From Pseudomonas lurida (GTDB lineage: Bacteria > Pseudomonadota > Gammaproteobacteria > Pseudomonadales > Pseudomonadaceae): a DNA stretch of 64,000 nucleotides. Below are positions 9,953-18,464 of this stretch, in pieces. The position numbers were made by a program, and so were the translations under genes. The stretch's first letter is position 1; every line of letters starts with the position of its first letter. The stretch covers positions 284,437-348,436 of the forward strand of contig NZ_JAAMRE010000002.1 in NCBI RefSeq assembly GCF_013522705.1, in the 5' to 3' direction. The notes under the pieces were generated by a model. That model worked only from the letters and a program-made list of their open reading frames with translations, was not told the origin of the DNA and did no database searches.

Positions 9953-11548
9953 TCACGCTGTTTTCAGACGTTCGGCCAATGCCGTTGCCAATTGCGCGGT
10001 CAGTCCATACACCGACAATTGCGGGTTGGCGCCAATGCTGGTGGGGAACAACGAACCGTCGTGGATCGACAGATTGCGCAATTGGTGGTGCCGGCCAAGG
10101 CTGTCGGCCACGGCCATTTTCGGGTCTTCGCCCATGGCGCAACCGCCCATCACGTGGGCGCTGCCCAGGCAGGTGCGGTGCAGTTCCAGGTTGAGGCCCT
10201 CGATCAGCGTGCGGGCCTCGGCCAGGGTCTTTACATAGCGCGCATCATGGTGCAGCGGTTTGACCGACGTGGCGCCCGCCGCAAACTGAATCTCGGCCAT
10301 GCTATGAAAGGCGCGCCGCAGGCCGTCCCAGGCATAGTCCGACACTTGGTAGTCGAGCACCGGCGTGCCGTCGCCGCGCAGCTCCACATTGCCGCCCGGG
10401 CTGTCGGGATGAAAGCCGTCGCGCAGCAACGCCAGCATGGCGTGGGTATTGGGTAGCTGGCTCATGTCCAGTGCATTCTGGGCGCCGTAGCCGCCCAGCA
10501 GCGTACTGGCCAGCGCCGGGTGCAACGGTGGCGCTTCGAGCTTGTAGGACATTTTGCCGGTGGTGCCGTCCTGCCATTGGAAATGGTCGGAATAGATCGA
10601 CTGCGGCGCGCCGTAAAACGGGTTGATCACCTCGTCGAACAGTGCCGCAGAGAAATTCACCAGGTGCAGGAAGGTACGCTTGCCCAGTCGCGAATGCGGG
10701 TCGGGCGCGTCCGACCGCATCAGCAGCGCCGGGCTGTTGATGCCGCCACCGGCCAATACATAATGCTTGGCCTTGACCGTGATCTTGCGCCCGGTGGGCG
10801 CTACACAGCGGGCGTCCATCGCCACGCACTCCAGGCTGCTGACGGTGTCGCCGTTATATTTGAAACGCTCGGCGCGCGCCAGATAGAGCAGCTCGCCGCC
10901 TTGTTCCAGGGTCGACGGGATGGTGGTCACCAGCATCGATTGCTTGGCGTTGACCGGGCAGCCCATGCCGCAATACCCCAGGTTGAAACAGCCGCGCACG
11001 TTGCGTGGGATCACGTGCCAGCTGTAGCCAAGTTTTTCGCAGCCCTTGCGAATGACATCGTTGTTGGCGTTAGGCGGGATGGCCCAGGGGGCGATGCCCA
11101 GGCGTTGCTCCATTTTTTCGAACCACGGCGCCATCTCGGCGCTGCTGTGGCCCTTCACCGTATATTCGCTGGCCCAGTGAGAAAGGGTTGCGTCCGGTGT
11201 GCGAAAACTCGATGTCCAGTTGATCAGCGTGGTACCGCCCACCGCGCGGCCCTGCAGGATGGTGATTGCGCCGTCCTTGCTCATGCGGCCGATGCCTTCC
11301 TGGTACAGGCTGGTGTAGGCCTCGTCCTCAAGTAACGTGAAATCGCTGCTGGTCTTGAGCGGGCCTTCCTCGATCAGCAGCACCTTGTAACCGGCCGCGC
11401 TGAGGATTTCCGCGGTGGTGCCACCGCCGGCGCCGCTGCCGATGATCGCGACATCGGTTTCCAGGGTCAGGTCTTGATCGAGGGCGGCGCCATTATGGGT
11501 TTTCCAGCCACGGGCCAGGCCTTCGCGGAACAGATCGGGTACAGGCAT
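9953..11548 (-). CDS. laoA: GMC-type long-chain alcohol dehydrogenase LaoA
   Basis: 531-aa FAD-dependent GMC oxidoreductase. The Rossmann dinucleotide motif IIGSGAGGGTTAEIL is at residues 35-49, GRAVGGTTLINW follows, and the C-terminal part holds the GMC residues CLGSAHVMGGCAMG. It corresponds to PA0364/LaoA, the dehydrogenase of the LaoABCR system for long-chain alcohols from alkane or alkyl-sulfate breakdown. It is last in a minus-strand unit laoC-laoB-laoA, with 37 nt between laoB and laoA. Substrate preference here is inferred from synteny. Confidence 0.85.
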   Translation of the reverse strand: MPVPDLFREGLARGWKTHNGAALDQDLTLETDVAIIGSGAGGGTTAEILSAAGYKVLLIEEGPLKTSSDFTLLEDEAYTSLYQEGIGRMSKDGAITILQGRAVGGTTLINWTSSFRTPDATLSHWASEYTVKGHSSAEMAPWFEKMEQRLGIAPWAIPPNANNDVIRKGCEKLGYSWHVIPRNVRGCFNLGYCGMGCPVNAKQSMLVTTIPSTLEQGGELLYLARAERFKYNGDTVSSLECVAMDARCVAPTGRKITVKAKHYVLAGGGINSPALLMRSDAPDPHSRLGKRTFLHLVNFSAALFDEVINPFYGAPQSIYSDHFQWQDGTTGKMSYKLEAPPLHPALASTLLGGYGAQNALDMSQLPNTHAMLALLRDGFHPDSPGGNVELRGDGTPVLDYQVSDYAWDGLRRAFHSMAEIQFAAGATSVKPLHHDARYVKTLAEARTLIEGLNLELHRTCLGSAHVMGGCAMGEDPKMAVADSLGRHHQLRNLSIHDGSLFPTSIGANPQLSVYGLTAQLATALAERLKTA

Positions 11549-11585
11549 CAGGGTCGTCTCTTGTTTTTATTGTGGGGGATGCGGT

Positions 11586-12131
11586 TCAGATCTTCGGCGG
11601 CCCGGGGTAGCCGCAATGGGCCCAGGACGCCGGCTGGAAGTACCAGGCCATGATCACCAGCTTGAGCAGCGAGCCCTGGCCCATGCGCAGCAGGTTCAGG
11701 TAACTGTTTTCCCAGCGATGCAGGAAATTGCGGATCTGCTCGGCACTGGCGTTCTCCCAACTGCCCCAGACACCGGTGAGCGGTCCACGGGTGAGGCCCA
11801 TGCCGAGTACGTCGAACAATTGCTGGGTGAGCTTGAACATCTCCGGGGACAGGTGCTGCAGGCTGAAATCGAGTTTTTTCAGGGTGCCGTCGATGCCGCT
11901 GGCCACCTCCTGGGCGCTGGCCACGCCTTCCAGCACCACAGGGATTACCGCGCGCAAAAACGGCAAGTCGCTGCTGCGCAGCATGGCAAAGCCGCTGGCC
12001 GGGGTGCTGCTGGAGCAGCCGCTGAGGCTGGCGCCCAGCCCTGCGGTAGCCAGGAACGCGCTGGCACACAGGCCGATCTTCAAGACGCCGCGTCGTGACA
12101 GCGCGGGTGAATCGGTGAGGCTGGGGTTCAT
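11586..12131 (-). CDS. laoB: LaoB-like exported partner of the GMC dehydrogenase
   Basis: 181-aa protein. The N-terminus has a twin-arginine-like signal (SRRGVLKIGLCASAFLA) followed by a lipobox-like LSGC at about residues 36-39, so it is probably exported and may be lipid-anchored. The rest resembles small companion subunits of membrane GMC enzymes (gluconate 2-dehydrogenase subunit 3-like). It occupies the place of PA0365/LaoB, between the alcohol and aldehyde dehydrogenases. LaoB has no known catalytic motif; a role in activity or location of LaoA is inference. Confidence 0.75.
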   Translation of the reverse strand: MNPSLTDSPALSRRGVLKIGLCASAFLATAGLGASLSGCSSSTPASGFAMLRSSDLPFLRAVIPVVLEGVASAQEVASGIDGTLKKLDFSLQHLSPEMFKLTQQLFDVLGMGLTRGPLTGVWGSWENASAEQIRNFLHRWENSYLNLLRMGQGSLLKLVIMAWYFQPASWAHCGYPGPPKI

Positions 12132-12159
12132 TGTTATTGTTATCCCGTAGGTGGCGGAA

Positions 12160-13587
12160 TCAGCGGACGAACAGTTTCTGGATCAACTTCTGAATGGCTT
12201 TGCCGTAGGGCGGGTAGATCAGCTTCGTGGCGTTCAGGCGCTGTTTGACCAGCACCCCCTTGGCCTTGCTGAACGTCAGGAAACCCTCATGACCGTGGTA
12301 ATGGCCCATGCCCGAGGGGCCGATGCCGCCGAAGGGCATATCGTCCTGGGCCACGTGCAGCAGGGTGTCGTTCAGGCATACGCCACCGGAATGGGTTTCG
12401 TGCAGCACGCGCTGCTGGTCGCCTTTGTTGTAGCCGAAGTAGTACAGCGCCAGGGGGCGAGGGCGCTGGTTGATGTAGGCAAAGGCCTGTTCGAGGCCGC
12501 GATACGGGATGATCGGCAGCACCGGGCCGAAGATTTCGTCCTGCATCACAGTCATGTCGTCGCTGACGTTGAGCAGCAGACTGTGAGGCATGCGCCGCGC
12601 CTGGCCCTGGTCGTACAGCGGAATCAGGGTGGCGCCCTTGTCGATGGCGTCTTTGACGTAGGCGTTGAGCCTGGCCAACTGTCGCTCATTAATGATGGCT
12701 GTGTAGTCCAGGTTGTCGGTCAGCGTGGGATAAAACCCGCGAATGGCGTTGCTGTAAGCCTCGACAAACCCCTCGATGCGGTCTTCTGGTACCAGCACGT
12801 AGTCCGGCGCGACGCAGGTCTGCCCGGCGTTCAAGGCTTTGCCGAAGGCGATGCGCTCGGCGGCGTCCTTGAGCGGTACATCTGCGGAAACGATGGCCGG
12901 CGACTTGCCGCCCAGTTCCAGGGTTACCGGGGTGAGGTGTTCCGCCGCCGCGCGCATCACATGCTTGCCGATACTGGTGGCGCCGGTGAACAGCAAGTGA
13001 TCGAAGCGCAGCCGGGAGAACGCGATGCCCATATCGGCCTCGCCGAGCACCACGCACACCAGGTCTTCAGGGAAGATTTTCGCCAGCAGCGTCTTGAGCA
13101 ATTGCCCGGTAGCGGGAGTGGACTCACTGAGTTTGAGCATCACCCGGTTACCCGCCGCCAACGCTCCGACCAGCGGGCCGATGGCCAGGTACAGCGGGTA
13201 GTTCCACGGCACGATCACACCGACGACCCCCAGTGGCTGGTAAATAACGCTGGCTGAGGCCGGTTGGAAGGCAATGCCTACGGTGCGTCGGGATGGTTTC
13301 ATCCAGCGCTTGAGGTGTCTGCTGGCGTAGTGAATGCCATGCAGGCTGGGCATCAATTCAGCGAAGAGGGTTTCGTCGGCGCTGCGGTGGCTGAAGTCCT
13401 GGCTGATGGCGTCGATCAGGGCCTGGCGTTCGTTGCTGAGCACATTCCGCAGGGCCTTGAGCCATTGCTGGCGTTGCGCGGCCGGCGGCATCGGGTTTGC
13501 GGCGTAGGCATGCCGTTGGGCGTCAAACAGCGCCTGGAGTTGATCCAGCGCCTGGGTATCCTGCAGGTAAGCAACGTTGGCGGACAT
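12160..13587 (-). CDS. laoC: Aldehyde dehydrogenase LaoC (coniferyl-aldehyde dehydrogenase family)
   Basis: 475-aa NAD(P)-dependent aldehyde dehydrogenase. It has the N-box PWNYPLYLAIGPL (about 128-140), the catalytic glutamate in LELGGKSP (Glu224) and the catalytic cysteine in NAGQTCVAPDY (Cys258). It is shorter than classical ALDHs and matches the membrane-associated/coniferyl type with a basic hydrophobic C-terminus. By context it oxidises the aldehydes made by LaoA. It is the first gene of the laoCBA unit and divergent from laoR, with the operator candidate in between. Confidence 0.87.
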   Translation of the reverse strand: MSANVAYLQDTQALDQLQALFDAQRHAYAANPMPPAAQRQQWLKALRNVLSNERQALIDAISQDFSHRSADETLFAELMPSLHGIHYASRHLKRWMKPSRRTVGIAFQPASASVIYQPLGVVGVIVPWNYPLYLAIGPLVGALAAGNRVMLKLSESTPATGQLLKTLLAKIFPEDLVCVVLGEADMGIAFSRLRFDHLLFTGATSIGKHVMRAAAEHLTPVTLELGGKSPAIVSADVPLKDAAERIAFGKALNAGQTCVAPDYVLVPEDRIEGFVEAYSNAIRGFYPTLTDNLDYTAIINERQLARLNAYVKDAIDKGATLIPLYDQGQARRMPHSLLLNVSDDMTVMQDEIFGPVLPIIPYRGLEQAFAYINQRPRPLALYYFGYNKGDQQRVLHETHSGGVCLNDTLLHVAQDDMPFGGIGPSGMGHYHGHEGFLTFSKAKGVLVKQRLNATKLIYPPYGKAIQKLIQKLFVR

Positions 13588-13622
13588 GGCGCAGTACCGA
13601 TTGTTATTGGTCTGCGTGGATT

Positions 13623-13642
13623 TTTAGAGTCATTACTCTAAA
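13623..13642. promoter_or_regulatory. Palindromic operator candidate for LaoR
   Basis: Perfect inverted repeat TTTAGAGT-N4-ACTCTAAA in the 146-nt divergent gap, 36 nt before the laoC start and 92 nt before laoR. Its size suits a TetR dimer. Binding is inferred from position and symmetry. Confidence 0.6.
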
Positions 13643-13733
13643 TTGTCAAATAACATTGCAGCAACATGATGGATTTATCCAGGCCGAGATAGCCCGTAAG
13701 ATGCCCCATCCCGTGTACAGAAGCTGATCCCCT

Positions 13734-14405
13734 ATGGCACCACGAGTAAAGACCAGCGAGCGCATTGTGCAAACCAGCCTGGAGCTTTTTAACCAGCAGG
13801 GCGAACGCAGTGTCAGCACCAACCATATCGCCGCCCATATGGAAATTTCGCCGGGCAACCTGTACTACCACTTCCCCAACAAGCAGGCGATCATCGCCGT
13901 GCTGTTTCGCGAATACGAAGCGCTGGTGGACAGCTTCCTGCGTCCGCCCCAAGGGCGCGCCATGCAGGTGGAGGACAAGCGCTTCTACCTGCAGGCCGTG
14001 CTGGCCGGCATGTGGCGCTATCGTTTCCTGCACCGGGACCTGGAACACCTGCTGGAAAGCGACCCGGAGCTGGCTACTGGCTATCGGCGTTTTTCCCAGC
14101 GCTGCCTGATCCAGGGCGGTGCTATCTATCAGGGCTTTGTCGATGCCGGCATCCTCAACATGGACCCGGTGCAAACCGAAGCCCTGACCCTCAATGCCTG
14201 GATCATCCTCACCTCCTGGGTGCGGTTTTTGTGCACTACCAATGAAAACTCTGCCCACCTGAGCGCCGAAGCGATCAAACGCGGGGTGTATCAGGTGCTG
14301 GTGCTGGAGGCGGGTTTTGTCACGCCCCAGGCGAAAGAGGCGGTAGACGCGCTGTTCAAGGAGTTTTACGTGCCGTTGAATCAGGCACTGGAAGACGTGA
14401 AGTAG
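13734..14405 (+). CDS. laoR: TetR-family repressor LaoR
   Basis: 223-aa regulator with an N-terminal TetR helix-turn-helix (VSTNHIAAHMEISPGNLYYHF, roughly residues 27-46) and a variable C-terminal ligand domain. It is divergent from laoC and matches PA0367/LaoR, the repressor that controls the long-chain alcohol genes and is relieved by alcohol or derived ligands. The palindrome in the shared intergenic region is the likely target and may also give autoregulation. It is followed at 30 nt by the sulfurtransferase gene. Confidence 0.85.
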   Translation: MAPRVKTSERIVQTSLELFNQQGERSVSTNHIAAHMEISPGNLYYHFPNKQAIIAVLFREYEALVDSFLRPPQGRAMQVEDKRFYLQAVLAGMWRYRFLHRDLEHLLESDPELATGYRRFSQRCLIQGGAIYQGFVDAGILNMDPVQTEALTLNAWIILTSWVRFLCTTNENSAHLSAEAIKRGVYQVLVLEAGFVTPQAKEAVDALFKEFYVPLNQALEDVK

Positions 14406-14435
14406 GCCCTTTCTCTAATGCTACAGGAGTCCGCC

Positions 14436-15290
14436 ATGCCGCTTGCCCAACTGATCAGTCCCCAGCAATTGGCCGAGCGCCGCAAGGCCGAAGGTCTAGT
14501 GATCCTCGATTGCCGCTTTGCCCTGGAAGACCCGGACTACGGGTGCTCCAGTTATGAAGAAGGTCACATTGAGGGGGCGCAATATGCCGATCTGGATCGT
14601 CACCTCAGTGGTCCGGTGGTAAAAGGCGTGACCGGCCGCCACCCTTTACCGGCGGCGGACACCTTCGCCAAGCAACTGCGGGCCTGGGGCATCAGTGCGG
14701 ATACCGATGTCGTGCTATATGACGACGGCCCGGGCGCCTATGCTGCGCGGGCATGGTGGCTGCTCGCCTGGCTGGGCAAGCGCGACGGCGTGTTCATTCT
14801 GGATGGCGGCCTCAAGGCTTGGCACAGCGCCGGTTTCCCATTGAGCCTGGATGTTCCGGTAAACGAAGCGGGGAGCTTTGTCGGCCAGCCGGACAATCAT
14901 CTGCTGCTGGACGCCGAACACCTGCAAAAACGCTTGGGTCAGCCGGGAATGACCTTGATCGATGCTCGCGCACGCGCGCGTTTTCGCGGCGACGTTGAGC
15001 CCATCGACCCGATTGCCGGGCATATTCCCGGCGCGCAGTGCGCGGCATTCAATGAAAACCTCGGCAGCGACGGGCGCTTTTTGCCGGCTGAACAACTCAA
15101 GCAACGCTTCGCCGCACAGTTGCAGGGGCGTTCGCCGGAAGAACTGGTGGCCTATTGCGGTTCGGGGGTGACGGCGTGCCACAACCTGTTCGCCCTGAGC
15201 CTGGCGGGTTATCCCCTGGGTAAGTTGTATGCGGGGTCGTGGAGCGAGTGGATCACCGATTCGAAGCGGGCGATTGCTACGGGCGACTGA
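14436..15290 (+). CDS. Two-domain sulfurtransferase (3-mercaptopyruvate sulfurtransferase type)
   Basis: 284-aa protein with two rhodanese domains. The first (about 1-140) lacks the catalytic cysteine; the second has CGSGVTAC with active Cys241. The loop CGSGVT is that of mercaptopyruvate sulfurtransferases (SseA-like), not the CRKGVT of thiosulfate enzymes, so transfer of sulfur from 3-mercaptopyruvate to cyanide or thiols is the likely reaction. The start at 14436 is chosen for the CAGGAG 8 nt upstream; the ATG at 14418 precedes that site. It converges on the YheT-type gene with a gap of 13 nt. Confidence 0.85.
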   Translation: MPLAQLISPQQLAERRKAEGLVILDCRFALEDPDYGCSSYEEGHIEGAQYADLDRHLSGPVVKGVTGRHPLPAADTFAKQLRAWGISADTDVVLYDDGPGAYAARAWWLLAWLGKRDGVFILDGGLKAWHSAGFPLSLDVPVNEAGSFVGQPDNHLLLDAEHLQKRLGQPGMTLIDARARARFRGDVEPIDPIAGHIPGAQCAAFNENLGSDGRFLPAEQLKQRFAAQLQGRSPEELVAYCGSGVTACHNLFALSLAGYPLGKLYAGSWSEWITDSKRAIATGD

Positions 15291-15303
15291 CCTTCCACCC
15301 GTT

Positions 15304-16299
15304 TTAGCCGTGTTGTGCCAATAACCATTGGGGGATGCGACGTTCCAGGTAGTAGCCGGGCCGTTTCAGTGAGCCATCGACAAAGCCCACATGGCCACCC
15401 TTGGTCGTGAGCTCAAACTCGGTGCAATCCGACAGCTCGCTGGCCTGCGGCAGGCTATGGGCAAACACGAACGGGTCGTCGGCGGCCTGGATAATCAGGG
15501 TGGGGGTGCGGATGCCGCCCAGATAGTAACGACTCGACGCGCGGCGGTAATAATCCTCGGCACTCAGAAAACCGTGTAGCGGCGCGGTGACCCGGCCGTC
15601 GAAGTCCCAGAACGTGCGCATCTTCTCCAGCGAGCCGAGGGCCTCCAGGGTTTTCAGTGCCTCCACCTGGCCGTCCTGTAGGAAGCGGCGTTGCTTGACG
15701 CGGATATACGCCAGCATCTCGCGCATGAAGTGCTTTTGATACACCTGCGAAAACCCCAACCCGATGCGATCGGCGCACTGATCCAGGCGAAAGGGTACCG
15801 ACACTGCCGCTGCGCCTTGCAACCCGGACATTTCCCCCGTTTCCCCCAAGTGCTTGAGCAGCACATTGCCGCCCAGCGAGTAACCCACCGCGTACAAGGG
15901 CGCCAACGGTCGCTTGGCGCGCAGGTGCGCAATGGTCGCTGCGAGGTCTTCGCTGGCGCCGGAGTGATAGCTGCGCGCCAACAGGTTCGGCTCGCCGGAA
16001 CAGCCCCGCCAGTTCAGCGCGACGCTGGCCCAGCCCTGGCCGGCGAGGACTTTCTGCAAGCCTGCGACATAGGGAGAATTGGACGAGCCGGTCAGCCCAT
16101 GCAGCACCAGCACCAGCGGCACGTGTGCGTCGTGGGGGCCATGCCAGTCGAGGTCGAGAAAGTCGCCGTCGTCCAGCCACAAGCGCTCGCGTTGGCGCTC
16201 AATGTGGGTTGTGGGGCGCAACAGCGGCCCCCACAGGGTTTGCAGGTGAGGGTTGCCGAGGCCGAAGGCGGGGGTAAACAGGTCGGAGGACGGTGTCAT
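15304..16299 (-). CDS. YheT-family alpha/beta hydrolase
   Basis: 331-aa cytoplasmic hydrolase of the YheT/ABHD1-3 family. The family N-terminus is visible (GLGNPHLQTLWGPLLR). The oxyanion region is HGLTGSSNSPYV, the nucleophile elbow is GYSLGGN (Ser141), and the acid and base lie in AADDPF and GGHVGF. The natural ester or lipid substrate of bacterial YheT is not established. I chose MTPSSDLFTPAFG at 16299; an upstream in-frame Met at 16335 has no support. It follows rsmD on the same strand. Confidence 0.88.
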   Translation of the reverse strand: MTPSSDLFTPAFGLGNPHLQTLWGPLLRPTTHIERQRERLWLDDGDFLDLDWHGPHDAHVPLVLVLHGLTGSSNSPYVAGLQKVLAGQGWASVALNWRGCSGEPNLLARSYHSGASEDLAATIAHLRAKRPLAPLYAVGYSLGGNVLLKHLGETGEMSGLQGAAAVSVPFRLDQCADRIGLGFSQVYQKHFMREMLAYIRVKQRRFLQDGQVEALKTLEALGSLEKMRTFWDFDGRVTAPLHGFLSAEDYYRRASSRYYLGGIRTPTLIIQAADDPFVFAHSLPQASELSDCTEFELTTKGGHVGFVDGSLKRPGYYLERRIPQWLLAQHG

Positions 16300-16356
16300 G
16301 AAACTCTCAGTCTGTGGCGAGCCTGCCCGCCACAAGAATACGCGTGCTGAAAAGCA

Positions 16357-16974
16357 TTAAGCGCCGCTTTCGACCAACCGGTGCCACAACGCGTAATACA
16401 CCCGCCCGGATTTTTGCTCCCGGTGCAGGCGCCACGCGCCCGGCAGGCCCAGGGTAGAAGGTGCGGTTTCGCTTTCGGTGTAGATCCACGCATCGGCAGC
16501 CAGCCATTGGCGTTCTTCCAGCAGCGCACACACGGTGGGCAACAGGTTCTGGTTGAACGGCGGGTCGAGGAACACCACGTCGTACTCGCTGGCAGGCTGG
16601 GTTTCCAGGTAGCGCAGGGCGTCGGCGGTCTGCACCTGGCCGTTGGTGCAACGCAGGGTGCCCAGATGTTCCTTGAGGCTGGACACCGCGACGTTGCTGG
16701 CATCCAGCGCCTGGGCCTGGGCAGCGCCACGGGACAGCGCCTCCAGGAACAGCGCGCCACTGCCGGCGAACGGGTCCAGCACCCTGGCCCCGCCGATGTA
16801 GGGCGCGAGCCAGTTGAACAGGGTTTCGCGCACACGATCCGGCGTGGGGCGCAGGCCTACCACGTCGGGGAAGCTCAGCTTGCGGCTGCCCCATTCACCG
16901 CCAATGATGCGCAGTTGGCCCACACCGTTATGCACGTTGTGGACAGGTTTTTTCGGGCGAGATGAACTGGCCAT
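16357..16974 (-). CDS. rsmD: 16S rRNA m2G966 methyltransferase
   Basis: 205-aa SAM-dependent methyltransferase that modifies G966 of 16S rRNA. Family motifs are RIIGGEWGSRKL near the N-terminus, RPTPDRVRETLFNWL, the SAM loop VLDPFAGSGALFLEALSRGA, and the catalytic LDPPF typical of N2-guanine methyltransferases. Its start codon overlaps the stop of the upstream M16 peptidase gene, so translation is probably coupled. Confidence 0.95.
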   Translation of the reverse strand: MASSSRPKKPVHNVHNGVGQLRIIGGEWGSRKLSFPDVVGLRPTPDRVRETLFNWLAPYIGGARVLDPFAGSGALFLEALSRGAAQAQALDASNVAVSSLKEHLGTLRCTNGQVQTADALRYLETQPASEYDVVFLDPPFNQNLLPTVCALLEERQWLAADAWIYTESETAPSTLGLPGAWRLHREQKSGRVYYALWHRLVESGA

Positions 16975-18464
16975 TAATGCTCCGGGACGCCGAGCGGCTG
17001 CTCGGCGGGTTTATCAGTAGGGGGCGGTAGTGGCTTCTGCGCAATCGTTGGGCCGGCGGTCACGATGACCATCTTGTCGGCGCTCAAGTGTTTGTTCAAC
17101 GCAGCCTTGACCTGCTCTACGGTCAGGGCCTGGGATTGTTTCATGAAATCTTCGAGATAGCTCAGCGGCAGGTTGTAGAAACCCATGGCGCCCAGCTGGC
17201 CGACGATATCGGCGTTGCTCGCCGTCGACAGCGGGAAGCTGCCGGCCAGCTCACGCTTGGCGTCATCCAATTCCTTCTGGGTCGGGCCGGTCTTGAGGTA
17301 ATCGGCCAGCACTTGCTCCACCAGTCGCAGGGTGCCGCCGCTCATTTCGGCGCGGGTTTGTAAGTTGATCATGAACGGGCCGCGCACCTGCATGGGCGAG
17401 AAACCGGAGTACACACCATAGGTCAGGCCGCGTTTCTCGCGCACTTCGCTCATCAAGCGCGTGCCGAACCCACCGCCGCCGAGGATCTGGTTGCCCAGGG
17501 ACAAGGCTGCGTAGTCCGGGTCGGCGCGGTCGATGCCCAGTTGGGCGAACAGCAGGTGAGTCTGCTTGGAAGGGAACTCGATATGACTCAGACCGGCCTT
17601 GGGCTCGGTGGGCTGGGCGATTTTCGGCAGGGCAGGGCCCTTGGGCAGCGAGGCGGACACCTTGGCGGTCATGGCCTCGGCTTCGGCGCGGCTCAAGTCA
17701 CCCACCACCGCAATCACTGCGTTACCTGCGGCATAAGCCTTGGCATGGAAGGCCTGCAATTGTGCGAGGGTAATCTTCGGCACGCTTTCAGGCGTGCCTT
17801 CGCTGGAATGCGCATAAGGGTGATCGCCATACAGGCGCTTGAACAACTCAAGGCTCGCCAGTTTGGCGGGGTTCTGCTTCTGGTATTCGAAGCCGGCCAG
17901 GATCTGGTTCTTGATGCGCGCCAGGGAATCGGCCGGGAAGGTCGGTTGGCCGATCACCTGGTCGAACAGCGCCAGGGCGGCGTCGCGCTTGGCGCTGTCG
18001 CTGAGGCTGCGCAGGGACACCAATGCCATGTCGCGGTAGGCACCGTTGCCGAAGTCGGCGCCCAGGCCTTCAAAGCCGCTGGCGATCTGGCTGACGTCCT
18101 TGCCCGGCACGCCTTCGTTGAGCATGGCGTTGGTCATCAACGCCAGACCGGGTACATCGCCGTCCTGGCTGCTGCCGGCGGCGAACAGGATGCGCATGTC
18201 GAACATGGGCAGTTCGTGGGCTTCGACGAACAGCACCTTGGCGCCTTCCGCGGTGGTCCAGGTCTGCACATCCAGCTTGCGATTGGTCGGCGCCTTGCCG
18301 TCCAGTTCCGCCAGGGACTGCAGCGTGTTGGCCGATTGAGCCTGATCCAGCGCCTGGCTGGCCACGGACTCGCCGGGGCGCAGGAAGTACACGGCGCTTG
18401 CGGCGATCAAGGTGACGGCGATCAGGCCAGGCAGGATCAGGCGGCTGTTTTTGCGATCACTCAT
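16974..18464 (-). CDS. M16-family peptidase subunit lacking the zinc motif
   Basis: 496-aa member of the M16 (pitrilysin/processing peptidase) family with an N-terminal signal-anchor (LILPGLIAVTLIAASAVYFL). At the place of the zinc HxxEH motif it has AAGSSQDGDVPGLALMTNAM, without the histidines, so it is not a zinc protease by itself. It retains the substrate-side region EKRGLTYGVYSGFSP near the C-terminus. Such proteins pair with an active M16 partner, here the gene directly upstream. I chose MSDRKNSRLIL at 18464; it overlaps the partner's stop by 8 nt (ATGAGTGA). Natural substrates are unknown. Confidence 0.88.
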   Translation of the reverse strand: MSDRKNSRLILPGLIAVTLIAASAVYFLRPGESVASQALDQAQSANTLQSLAELDGKAPTNRKLDVQTWTTAEGAKVLFVEAHELPMFDMRILFAAGSSQDGDVPGLALMTNAMLNEGVPGKDVSQIASGFEGLGADFGNGAYRDMALVSLRSLSDSAKRDAALALFDQVIGQPTFPADSLARIKNQILAGFEYQKQNPAKLASLELFKRLYGDHPYAHSSEGTPESVPKITLAQLQAFHAKAYAAGNAVIAVVGDLSRAEAEAMTAKVSASLPKGPALPKIAQPTEPKAGLSHIEFPSKQTHLLFAQLGIDRADPDYAALSLGNQILGGGGFGTRLMSEVREKRGLTYGVYSGFSPMQVRGPFMINLQTRAEMSGGTLRLVEQVLADYLKTGPTQKELDDAKRELAGSFPLSTASNADIVGQLGAMGFYNLPLSYLEDFMKQSQALTVEQVKAALNKHLSADKMVIVTAGPTIAQKPLPPPTDKPAEQPLGVPEH

